A program made the translations under genes and the position numbers. Source: Bacteroidaceae bacterium (GTDB taxonomy: Bacteria; Bacteroidota; Bacteroidia; Bacteroidales; Bacteroidaceae). From it: 64,000 nt of DNA. The stretch covers positions 43,012 through 107,011 of the forward strand of contig JAGAAL010000040.1 in NCBI GenBank assembly GCA_017615245.1. The letters run 5' to 3'. Shown here in pieces: positions 1-6,312 of the stretch. The notes below the pieces were generated by a model that was not told the origin of the DNA, did not search any database, and saw nothing but the letters and a program-made list of their open reading frames with translations. Each line of letters begins with the position of its first letter. Position 1 is the first letter of the stretch.

Positions 1-166
1 CAGCAGAATCAAGCACAGAGAATAGCACAGCATAGTCCTGAAGGTCCTCAGGAATATCAGTAGCTGTGCGGAAGAAGTCTGCTAATTCAGCCTCTTCTGC
101 ATCTGTTGTCTTTGCCTCGTCGTATAGCTTCAACAACTGTTTGATTCTATTTAAGTCATAATTCAT
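1..166 (-). CDS. Partial hypothetical protein downstream of an ECF sigma factor
   Basis: The first 55 codons are in the window and the 3' end lies beyond base 1. Translation from the ATG at 166-164 begins MNYDLNRIKQLLKLYDEAKT and continues as an acidic, probably helical segment with no signal peptide or membrane span in the visible part. It lies on the same strand as the sigma factor gene, 168 bases downstream, so it may be co-transcribed. Genes in this position often encode a sigma-factor partner or anti-sigma-like protein, but I do not recognise the family. Role unknown; the reading frame itself is supported by the clean start and the open frame to the edge. Confidence 0.6.
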   Translation of the reverse strand, partial: MNYDLNRIKQLLKLYDEAKTTDAEEAELADFFRTATDIPEDLQDYAVLFSVLDSA

Positions 167-180
167 AATCTCGTTATCTG

Positions 181-345
181 TTCCCCCTCTAAGATAGAGG
201 GGGTGCCCTTTAGGGTGGGGGCGTATGCTTCAAAGCGGTCATACTCCTCAGTCACTCTGTGACAGCTCCCCTATCTTAGGGGAGCAGCTATCTTCTGCTA
301 ACCACTCCCCTCCATAGAGGGAGGGGTAAGGGGGTTAGGGGGTCC
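181..345. repeat. Intergenic cluster of CCCCTC/GAGGGG palindromic repeats
   Basis: Three dyads of the CCCCTCT-AGAGGGG type (near 183-204, 268-286, 305-328) occupy the gap between the sigma gene and the partial gene downstream of it. The same short GC-rich palindrome recurs in other gaps of this window and inside some coding regions. It may form hairpins in RNA from the sigma operon. No open frame is supported here. Confidence 0.6.
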
Positions 346-859
346 TTCTATATAGTTCCCACAATCGCTGCCTTGCTTTCGACACCTTCGAGCGGACAAC
401 TGCCTCTGTGGTGCCCAGGATAGCGGCAATCTCTTGATACGATAGGCCGTCGATACCTTTCATTTGAATGACGGCTCGCAGACTTGGTGGCAATTGCATC
501 AGGCACTTCATCACCCTCGCCTGCTGCTCCTGCAGCATCATCCTAGTGTCGGCTGTGGGTGCCTCATCAGGAGCCACAATACATTCTGTCGATGTCTGCC
601 TGCGATTAACCTGCCTGCGAAGTCTGTCGATACAGATGTTCTGTACAGTTCGCAAGGCATAAGCCGGCAATTCATCGATCGTTTCGAGTCTCTTTCGTGC
701 TATCCAGCTCCGCATCAATGCCTCCTGCACTGCATCTTCCGCCTCTTCGGCATCGTGCAGATAGCCCATTGCTGTCTGTTGCATCCGCTCTCGCAGACTC
801 TTGACAATGCGCTCGAAAGACTCTACATCTTGTTTGTATGTCGAACGTTCTGACACCAA
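335..859 (-). CDS. ECF-type RNA polymerase sigma-70 factor
   Basis: A 174-residue protein with the two-domain layout of extracytoplasmic-function sigma factors. Region 2 covers about residues 18-83 (GYLHDAEEAEDAVQEAL, then the IDELPAYALRTVQNICIDRL stretch). Region 4 covers about residues 110-168, with a helix-turn-helix at GLSYQEIAAILGTTEAVV. Such factors direct RNA polymerase to a small regulon, often for envelope or sugar-uptake functions. The start is uncertain: the longest frame uses TTG at 859 and a GTG follows at 856; either fits the -7 box at 883-876. No FecR-like anti-sigma gene is visible, only the partial gene downstream. Target genes cannot be read from the sequence. Confidence 0.88.
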   Translation of the reverse strand: MVSERSTYKQDVESFERIVKSLRERMQQTAMGYLHDAEEAEDAVQEALMRSWIARKRLETIDELPAYALRTVQNICIDRLRRQVNRRQTSTECIVAPDEAPTADTRMMLQEQQARVMKCLMQLPPSLRAVIQMKGIDGLSYQEIAAILGTTEAVVRSKVSKARQRLWELYRRTP

Positions 860-875
860 ATTTAATACTTTTCTG

Positions 876-883
876 CAAAGATA
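876..883 (-). promoter_or_regulatory. -7 promoter element of the ECF sigma gene
   Basis: The minus strand reads TATCTTTG, an exact match to the Bacteroidota -7 consensus TAnnTTTG, about 20 bases before the start codons of the sigma gene. Confidence 0.6.
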
Positions 884-995
884 ACGTATTTTTCTGAAAA
901 ACGCACCCTCGAATGCCCTATTTTTTTCTTCCTGCCCATGAAAAAAATGTGATAAGGTCTATGGAAAAATGTTGTTGCTATTAAGGGGAAATGTT

Positions 996-1075
996 GTTCC
1001 ACAGCGTGGAACCAGTGTTCAAGGACGTGGAACACAGGTTCCTGGGCGTGGAACACTGATTCCACGCCCAGGAAC
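996..1075. repeat. Four dyads repeated at an exact 21-bp period
   Basis: Four copies of an imperfect palindrome of the form GTTCC-N7-GGAAC begin at 996, 1017, 1038 and 1059. Copies 1 to 3 share CGTGGAAC; the last is GATTCCACGCCCAGGAAC. The period is exactly 21 bp, two turns of B-DNA. The array lies between the divergent sigma gene and blaI, about 115 bp upstream of the sigma -7 box. It resembles a multi-site operator or a clustered hairpin array. Confidence 0.7.
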
Positions 1076-1132
1076 AAGAAAATGTATTAGGGATAAGAAC
1101 AAATAAAACGAAGCTTGTAATGCGGGGTGGAT

Positions 1133-1187
1133 GTTGCTGATAGTGGATGATGTAAGGTCGCCCTTATATTCAGGAACTATCAGCAAC
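1133..1187. repeat. Perfect 12-bp inverted repeat
   Basis: GTTGCTGATAGT at 1133-1144 is perfectly complementary to ACTATCAGCAAC at 1176-1187, with a 31-base loop. It lies in the 552-bp gap between the sigma gene and blaI. The rest of that gap (1188-1354) holds A+T-rich sequence with no gene I can support. Confidence 0.6.
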
Positions 1188-1354
1188 AGACACAATATCG
1201 AGGAACGAGATGTCAATCCGAAGAAGTTTTTTTATCATCTTTGCCAATATGTTTTTCTTGGTTTTTATTCAAGGCAACACAGGAATATGCAAATAATCCA
1301 AGAGGCGGCACATTGTTAACAACTACATAAATATTGTTAATAATGATTAAATAA

Positions 1355-1386
1355 TTTGGCGGTTACTACAAAATGTAGTTACTTTG
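1355..1386 (+). promoter_or_regulatory. blaI promoter with a BlaI-type operator between -33 and -7
   Basis: A -33 TTTG at 1355-1358 is followed, after 20 bases, by TTACTTTG at 1379-1386, one mismatch from the TAnnTTTG -7 consensus. The spacer contains a perfect dyad, ACTACA-AAA-TGTAGT (1365-1379), matching the TACA/TGTA core bound by BlaI/MecI/CopY repressors. A repressor bound here would block RNA polymerase directly, so autoregulation of the blaI operon is likely. Confidence 0.75.
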
Positions 1387-1411
1387 TAGCGAAACTAAAA
1401 ATAATAAGAAG

Positions 1412-1768
1412 ATGAAGAAACTGACAGATAAGGAACTAACGATTATGGAAGTGCTGTGGGAGCATGGTGAGCTGTCGATTCGCGACCTCATCAACTACCT
1501 TCCAGGGCCTGCTGCCCACTTCAATACGATTGCCACCTATGTGCGACGATTGGAGATGCACAGCATGATCTCGCATCGCGAACTGAGTGCGAAGTTCTAT
1601 TTGTATGATGCTGCCGTCACACGCGAACAGTATATCAACACGATTAATAAGGATAATGTCAACAAACTGTTTGGCGGCTCGTATATGGACTTCATCTCGA
1701 ATCTAGTGAAGGAGCATGATGTGAGTGTGGATGAACTGAAGGAACTAATTAAAATGGTGGAGGGATAG
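1412..1768 (+). CDS. BlaI/MecI/CopY-family transcriptional repressor
   Basis: A 118-residue winged-helix repressor. The N-terminal half (about residues 3-72) has the family pattern LTDKELTIMEVLWEHGELSI followed by a recognition region NTIATYVRRLEMHSMI; the C-terminal helices should mediate dimerisation. The family represses target promoters until a partner M56 metalloprotease cleaves it or relieves binding. That partner is encoded immediately downstream with a single base between stop and start, and a matching operator lies within the promoter. In this phylum such pairs are common and often unlinked to beta-lactamase, so the true signal and regulon are unknown. Confidence 0.9.
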   Translation: MKKLTDKELTIMEVLWEHGELSIRDLINYLPGPAAHFNTIATYVRRLEMHSMISHRELSAKFYLYDAAVTREQYINTINKDNVNKLFGGSYMDFISNLVKEHDVSVDELKELIKMVEG

Positions 1769-1769
1769 T

Positions 1770-3578
1770 ATGGGTAGTTTTGTAATATATATTCTCGAAT
1801 GGACGCTGTGCCTGTCGGCTTTTCTGCTGTTGTACAAGATGTGCTTCAGCGGGAGTACGTTCCATCGTTTCAACCGTCTGTTCCTCTTGGGCAGTGTGGT
1901 CGTTGCAGCGATGCTGCCTATGATTCATATCACGACCAGCGAAGAGATGGAACCTATCGCAGAGGTGTGCCGTCTAAACACGGAGGAGCTGGAACCCTTA
2001 CCTGTGGCCGAAACCATTCAGATGCAAGTAGCTGAGACGCAAGAACAACTTTCAACTCTCAACTCTCAACTTTCAACTTCCCAGAAAGTCTTCCTCGCCA
2101 TCGCCCTCACATACCTTATTTATATACTGATTCAGGTAGTGGGATGGATGAGGTCGTTTGTGAAGATGATGCTGTTCCTCAGGGGGAAGCGCACAAGGAG
2201 AGTGGGTAGATGGATACGGCTGGTGGTACACGATGAGGAATACGGACCATTCAGTTGGATGAACTATATGGTCATCTCAGAAAAGGAGAACGGCTTTGCT
2301 CGTCGTGCCAGCATGCGTCATGAGTTGTCGCACATCGTGCTGATGCATCACCTTGACCTGGTGTTCCTACTGCTGTGCACATTGGTCAACCCTGTATGTT
2401 GGTTTATCATGAAAGAAATAAAGATGGTTCACGAATATGAGGCAGATGATGAAGTGATCAATCATTATCACATTCAGAGTCGTGACTATCAGCGATTATT
2501 AGTACTGCGGACAGTTGGAGCGGAGGCCTACGCGCTGGCTAGTTCGTTTAATCTCAACATTAAAAAACGAATCATTATGATGAAGAAGAAACAATCAACG
2601 TGGTGGCGCATGATGTGGATTGCAGTCACCCTGCCGCTCGTAGGCATTGCGCTTACAGCGTTCTCGAAACCCAAAGAGGCCTTGAAAGAAGTGGTGGACA
2701 GTAGCGTTACGAGCCTCTCACTAACCCTCCCCTCAAGGGAGGGAACCGTAAGCGAAGTCATTGAAACACAGGCTCCTACACCTGTGGAAGAAGCAGAAAA
2801 CGCTGTAGAAGAGATAGAAGCCATTGATGACGTGAAGCCTGGCGACATGATTACTGGCTGTGTCACAGACGACAAAAATATGCCGGTGATGATGGTGAAT
2901 ATCTTTGAAAAAGATGAGTTTGGCCGTATCGTGGCCCATGCGGTGAGCGACCTGAATGGCGATTTCGCCTTCAAACTGGTCAACCCTCAGCATAAACTGA
3001 CTGTGTCTTGTCCTGGCTTTGCCACACAAACGCTGGACATCAAGGACAAAGAGGTGAATGTCACCCTGAAGCATAACGCAAAACTCGATGGGGCGACGGT
3101 GTACACAGCAGCCAATGCGATAAGGGAGGAAAACTCACACTTCAAGGACGAAGCCTTGCCTCAAGACGGCACTTTCCAAGTTGTAGAAAAGATGGCGGCT
3201 TATCCAGGAGGCGCAGAAGCCCTTAAGGAGTATATAAACATGAACCTGAGGTATCCTGTCATTGCAAAGGAGAACCAAGTTGAAGCAGACATCATCGTGG
3301 AATTCACAGTTGGCAAGACGGGATTGGTTTCCTCTGCCAGAGTCGTAGAATGCAGTTCCTCTTCTCCACTGGTAACTGCAGAAGTCAGCAAGGCAGCAGA
3401 AGAATATGACCCAGAAGCTGTCGAGACGATGAAAGCTTACTACGATGCCGTAGAAGCCCTGAAGGAAGAAGCCGTCCATTTGGTACGCAGCATGTCGCGT
3501 TGGGAACCCAGCCGTCGCAATGGATTGCGTTTCGAAACTGAGATGACAATCCCTATCAGTTTCAAGCTGATGAAGTAA
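1770..3578 (+). CDS. BlaR1-like M56 metallopeptidase with carboxypeptidase-regulatory and TonB C-terminal domains
   Basis: A 602-residue membrane protein. Hydrophobic segments lie near residues 5-22, 36-52, 105-127 and 190-213. The M56 zinc site is HELSH at 184-188 with EYEAD at 222-226 as probable third ligand. After another hydrophobic stretch (about 282-297) come a CarboxypepD_reg-like beta domain (about 358-435) and a TonB C-terminal-like domain (about 475-600, AYPGGAEALKEYI, then NLRYPVIAKENQVEADIIVEF). The first part likely senses a signal and inactivates BlaI; the TonB-like end may contact outer-membrane receptors. Two short segments (about 93-104 and 316-326) are encoded by copies of intergenic repeats. 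The TonB_C domain also carries an extra segment around 540-580. Confidence 0.88.
   Translation: MGSFVIYILEWTLCLSAFLLLYKMCFSGSTFHRFNRLFLLGSVVVAAMLPMIHITTSEEMEPIAEVCRLNTEELEPLPVAETIQMQVAETQEQLSTLNSQLSTSQKVFLAIALTYLIYILIQVVGWMRSFVKMMLFLRGKRTRRVGRWIRLVVHDEEYGPFSWMNYMVISEKENGFARRASMRHELSHIVLMHHLDLVFLLLCTLVNPVCWFIMKEIKMVHEYEADDEVINHYHIQSRDYQRLLVLRTVGAEAYALASSFNLNIKKRIIMMKKKQSTWWRMMWIAVTLPLVGIALTAFSKPKEALKEVVDSSVTSLSLTLPSREGTVSEVIETQAPTPVEEAENAVEEIEAIDDVKPGDMITGCVTDDKNMPVMMVNIFEKDEFGRIVAHAVSDLNGDFAFKLVNPQHKLTVSCPGFATQTLDIKDKEVNVTLKHNAKLDGATVYTAANAIREENSHFKDEALPQDGTFQVVEKMAAYPGGAEALKEYINMNLRYPVIAKENQVEADIIVEFTVGKTGLVSSARVVECSSSSPLVTAEVSKAAEEYDPEAVETMKAYYDAVEALKEEAVHLVRSMSRWEPSRRNGLRFETEMTIPISFKLMK
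2046..2080 (+). repeat. AACTCTCAAC-type repeat inside the M56 gene
   Basis: Four near-identical CAACTTTC/CAACTCTC units in tandem, in frame, encode QLSTLNSQLST. The same units occur in gaps such as 11690-11741 and 31760-31822. Confidence 0.75.
2714..2744 (+). repeat. CCCCTC-GAGGG repeat inside the M56 gene
   Basis: An in-frame ACCCTCCCCTCAAGGGAGGG palindrome encodes LTLPSREG. It matches the intergenic palindrome class at 181-345 and 24600-24628. It sits in the linker between the last membrane span and the carboxypeptidase-regulatory domain. Confidence 0.65.
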
Positions 3579-3640
3579 AAGCCACCAGCCAGCCCCCTTC
3601 CCGTCCCCCCCTAGAGGGGGAGGTTTAGAGGAGGCCAATA

Positions 3641-3676
3641 ATATGCTCCCACTTTGCGGTGGGAGTATGTTTTTTA
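3641..3676 (+). terminator. Intrinsic terminator of the blaI-M56 operon
   Basis: A stem of about 11 pairs (ATGCTCCCAC with GTGGGAGTAT), a short loop, then TTTTTT. It follows the M56 stop by about 60 bases; a CCCCTCC-type repeat lies between (3595-3636). Confidence 0.8.
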
Positions 3677-3710
3677 TAAAAACTATCGCTTTTCTTGCGT
3701 GTAATTTTAA

Positions 3711-3757
3711 TAATTCATAATTCATAATTCATAATTAAAATATATTTCGTATCTTTG
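3711..3757 (+). promoter_or_regulatory. mnmG promoter with 7-bp tandem repeats in the -33 region
   Basis: TATCTTTG at 3750-3757 is a perfect -7 element. Upstream, four copies of TAATTCA/TAATTAA (3711-3738) run through the place where the -33 element should be, and no TTTG is found there. The start codon lies only 9 bases after the -7 box, implying a very short leader. Confidence 0.65.
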
Positions 3758-3765
3758 CTGCCGAA

Positions 3766-5652
3766 ATGATAATGAATTATGATGTCATAGTGGTTGGTGC
3801 AGGACATGCGGGCTGTGAGGCAGCATGTGCTGCCGCTCGTCTTGGTGCCAAGACCTGTCTGGTGACGATGGATATGAACAAGATTGCACAAATGTCGTGC
3901 AATCCTGCTGTTGGTGGTATCGCGAAAGGTCAGATAGTCCGTGAGATTGATGCGCTGGGTGGCATGATGGGTATCGTGACTGACCGCTGTTCCATCCAGT
4001 TCCGCATGCTGAACCTCTCGAAAGGGCCTGCCGTATGGAGCCCTCGTGCTCAGTGCGACAGAGGTAAGTTCATCTGGGCTTGGCGTGAGGTTTTAGAAAA
4101 CACCCCCAACCTACATATTTGGCAAGATCAGGTGTGCGAACTAGAAGTTAAAGAGGTTAGAGGTGAGAGGTTAGAAGTAAGAGGTGTCAAGACCATCTGG
4201 GGTGCTGAACTGAGGGCGAAGTGTGTGGTGATTACTGCTGGCACATTCCTCAACGGATTAATGCACATAGGTCGCAAGCAGATTGCAGGTGGACGCATTG
4301 CAGAACCTGCTGTGACGGGATTAACAGAATCCATTACGAAACTAGGCATCCGCAGCGACAGGATGAAGACGGGTACACCTGTGAGGATTGACAAACGGAG
4401 TGTAGACTTCTCACAAGTAGAGATTCAAGAAGGTGACAACACCTTCCACCGCTTCTCGTTCATGTCGGAGCCACGTAAGCTACAGCAACTCCCTTGCTGG
4501 ATGTTCAAAACCAACCACGAAGTGCATGAGATACTGCGTTCGGGCTTAAAAGACTCACCGCTCTACAACGGACAGATACAAAGCATCGGACCTCGCTACT
4601 GCCCCAGCATCGAAACCAAGCTGCACACCTTCCCTGACAAGGAGGAGCACCAGCTATTCTTGGAACCAGAGGGCGAGACCACCAACGAATTATACCTCAA
4701 TGGCTTCTCTTCGTCCCTGCCGATGGACATCCAGATTGAGGCGTTGAAGAAGATACCTGCCCTGAGGAACCTGGTGGTGTATCGCCCAGGTTACGCTATC
4801 GAATACGACTTCTTCGACCCTACCCAACTGACCCATTCGCTGGAGTCAAAAGTGGTAGAAGGACTGTTCCTAGCAGGTCAGGTGAATGGTACGACAGGTT
4901 ACGAGGAGGCAGCAGGGCAAGGACTGATAGCAGGTATCAACGCTGCCATCAAGTGTAGTGGCGGCGAACCGTTTACGTTGAAACGTAACGAAGCCTATAT
5001 TGGAGTGCTGATTGACGACTTGGTGACAAAAGGTGTGGACGAACCCTATCGCATGTTCACCTCGAGAGCAGAGTATCGCATCCTGCTGCGTCAGGACGAT
5101 GCTGATATGCGCTTGACAGAACGCAGCTACAAACTGGGATTAGCTTCGGAGGAGCGCTACCAGTATTTAGTGAAGAAACGCGATGAAATCGAGCATTTTA
5201 TCGACTTCGCAGAGCATTTCTCCATCAAGCCTGCCCTCATTAACGATGCATTGACACAGATTGGTACCACACCATTAGAGCGCGGCTGCAAACTGGTAGA
5301 TTTGCTGGGACGTCCCAATGTCACCATCGAGAATCTGGCACCACATATCAAAGCTCTCAAGAGCGAGATGGACAAGATCGAGGAACGCAAAGAAGAAATC
5401 CTCGAAGCAGCCGAGATACGCATCAAGTACAAGGGCTACATAGAGCGCGAGAACATGGTGGCAGAGAAGATGCTGCGACTGGAGAACATCAAGATTCAGG
5501 GGAAGTTCGACTACATGAACATGAATCAAATCACCATCGAAGCTCGCCAGAAACTCGCTGCCATCAATCCGGTAACGCTGGCTCAGGCCAGCCGCATCCC
5601 AGGTGTGTCGCCCTGCGACATCAATGTGATGCTGGTGCTGATGGGACGGTAA
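3766..5652 (+). CDS. mnmG: tRNA uridine-5-carboxymethylaminomethyl modification enzyme MnmG (GidA)
   Basis: A 628-residue FAD protein that, with MnmE, installs the (carboxymethyl)aminomethyl group on wobble U34 of several tRNAs. The N-terminal dinucleotide fold is VVGAGHAGCEAA, and the family motifs CNPAVGGIAKGQIVREIDAL and GRKQIAGGRIAEPAVTGL are intact. The C-terminal helical domain, which contacts MnmE and tRNA, is complete to about residue 625. Length is typical. Start is ATG 3766 or ATG 3772; the second gives the usual MNYDVIVVG. Around residues 126-141 the loop EVKEVRGERLEVRGVKT is longer than expected and is encoded by a tandem repeat. It heads a plus-strand housekeeping cluster. Confidence 0.97.
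   Translation: MIMNYDVIVVGAGHAGCEAACAAARLGAKTCLVTMDMNKIAQMSCNPAVGGIAKGQIVREIDALGGMMGIVTDRCSIQFRMLNLSKGPAVWSPRAQCDRGKFIWAWREVLENTPNLHIWQDQVCELEVKEVRGERLEVRGVKTIWGAELRAKCVVITAGTFLNGLMHIGRKQIAGGRIAEPAVTGLTESITKLGIRSDRMKTGTPVRIDKRSVDFSQVEIQEGDNTFHRFSFMSEPRKLQQLPCWMFKTNHEVHEILRSGLKDSPLYNGQIQSIGPRYCPSIETKLHTFPDKEEHQLFLEPEGETTNELYLNGFSSSLPMDIQIEALKKIPALRNLVVYRPGYAIEYDFFDPTQLTHSLESKVVEGLFLAGQVNGTTGYEEAAGQGLIAGINAAIKCSGGEPFTLKRNEAYIGVLIDDLVTKGVDEPYRMFTSRAEYRILLRQDDADMRLTERSYKLGLASEERYQYLVKKRDEIEHFIDFAEHFSIKPALINDALTQIGTTPLERGCKLVDLLGRPNVTIENLAPHIKALKSEMDKIEERKEEILEAAEIRIKYKGYIERENMVAEKMLRLENIKIQGKFDYMNMNQITIEARQKLAAINPVTLAQASRIPGVSPCDINVMLVLMGR
4142..4190 (+). repeat. GAGGTTAGA-type repeat inside mnmG
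   Basis: Tandem units resembling TTAGAAGT/GAGGTTAGAGGTGAGAG form an in-frame, low-complexity stretch encoding EVKEVRGERLEVRG in the loop before the AKCVVITAGTFLNG strand. Confidence 0.6.
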
Positions 5653-5725
5653 AGTTGATAGTTTATAGTTGATAGTTTAAAGTCAGTTGAATGAGTTTAT
5701 AGTGAATAGTTAAATAGTCAAACAG
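5653..5725. repeat. GTTTATAGTTGATAG-type intergenic repeat
   Basis: The gap between mnmG and apt is largely filled by tandem TTGATAGTTTATAG / GAATAGTTAAATAG units. No terminator or -7 box is evident, so apt may be read through from mnmG. Confidence 0.5.
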
Positions 5726-5743
5726 CTAAATTACAATAAATCG

Positions 5744-6271
5744 ATGAATAACAAAGTACTATTGGACAATCTGCGTGCGATACCAGATTTCCCCAAGAAA
5801 GGAATCAACTTCCGTGATGTGACCACTCTCTACAAGAATGCGGAGTGTGTAAAGATTATGCTCGACGAATTGGAGGAACTTTACAAAGATAAGGGTATCA
5901 CTAAAATTGTCGGCATTGAGAGTCGAGGGTTTGTGATGGCTTCAGCATTAGCTGGCAGATTAGGTTGTGGTATTGTCCTGGCACGTAAACCAGGCAAACT
6001 ACCGGCAACAGTCATCAAAGAATCCTTTTCGAAAGAATATGGGGTCGACACCATCGAAATGCATTTAGACTCCATTGACGAAAACGACGTTGTACTTATC
6101 CATGATGATTTGTTAGCTACAGGAGGTACAGCAAAAGCCGCCTACAATTTAGTGCAACATTTTCATCCGAAGAAGGTCTATATGAACTTCATCATCGAAA
6201 TCACAGACGAAGGACTGCATGGGCGTGATCTCTTTAAGGACATTGACTTGACTACACTCATGGTAATCTAA
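5744..6271 (+). CDS. apt: Adenine phosphoribosyltransferase
   Basis: A 175-residue cytoplasmic purine-salvage enzyme converting adenine and PRPP to AMP and pyrophosphate. The N-terminal segment IPDFPKKGINFRDVTTL and IVGIESRGFVMASALA are family signatures. The PRPP loop VVLIHDDLLATGGTAKAA (about residues 116-133) is intact. Length is standard. It lies 91 bases after mnmG and 41 bases before uvrC on the same strand; a shared transcript is plausible. Confidence 0.96.
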   Translation: MNNKVLLDNLRAIPDFPKKGINFRDVTTLYKNAECVKIMLDELEELYKDKGITKIVGIESRGFVMASALAGRLGCGIVLARKPGKLPATVIKESFSKEYGVDTIEMHLDSIDENDVVLIHDDLLATGGTAKAAYNLVQHFHPKKVYMNFIIEITDEGLHGRDLFKDIDLTTLMVI

Positions 6272-6312
6272 GAAACATAGCTCGAAACGCCTTTAACAAG
6301 AAGGAGGCATAA

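Noticed and set aside
464-853. A 129-residue plus-strand frame over the sigma gene
   Set aside because: Antisense to conserved sigma-factor motifs, with no family pattern.
996-1075. A CRISPR array
   Set aside because: Units are 21 bp with no unique spacers and no cas genes nearby; the same holds for the 22-bp array at 20655-20710.
1131-1319. A 62-residue plus-strand frame upstream of blaI
   Set aside because: It contains the 12-bp inverted repeat and has no promoter or recognisable pattern.
1770-3578. A beta-lactamase resistance operon
   Set aside because: BlaI and an M56 protein are present, but there is no beta-lactamase gene and no penicillin-binding sensor domain.
3135-3725. A 196-residue minus-strand frame
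   Set aside because: Antisense to the TonB domain of the M56 gene and running through its terminator; composition does not look like a real protein.
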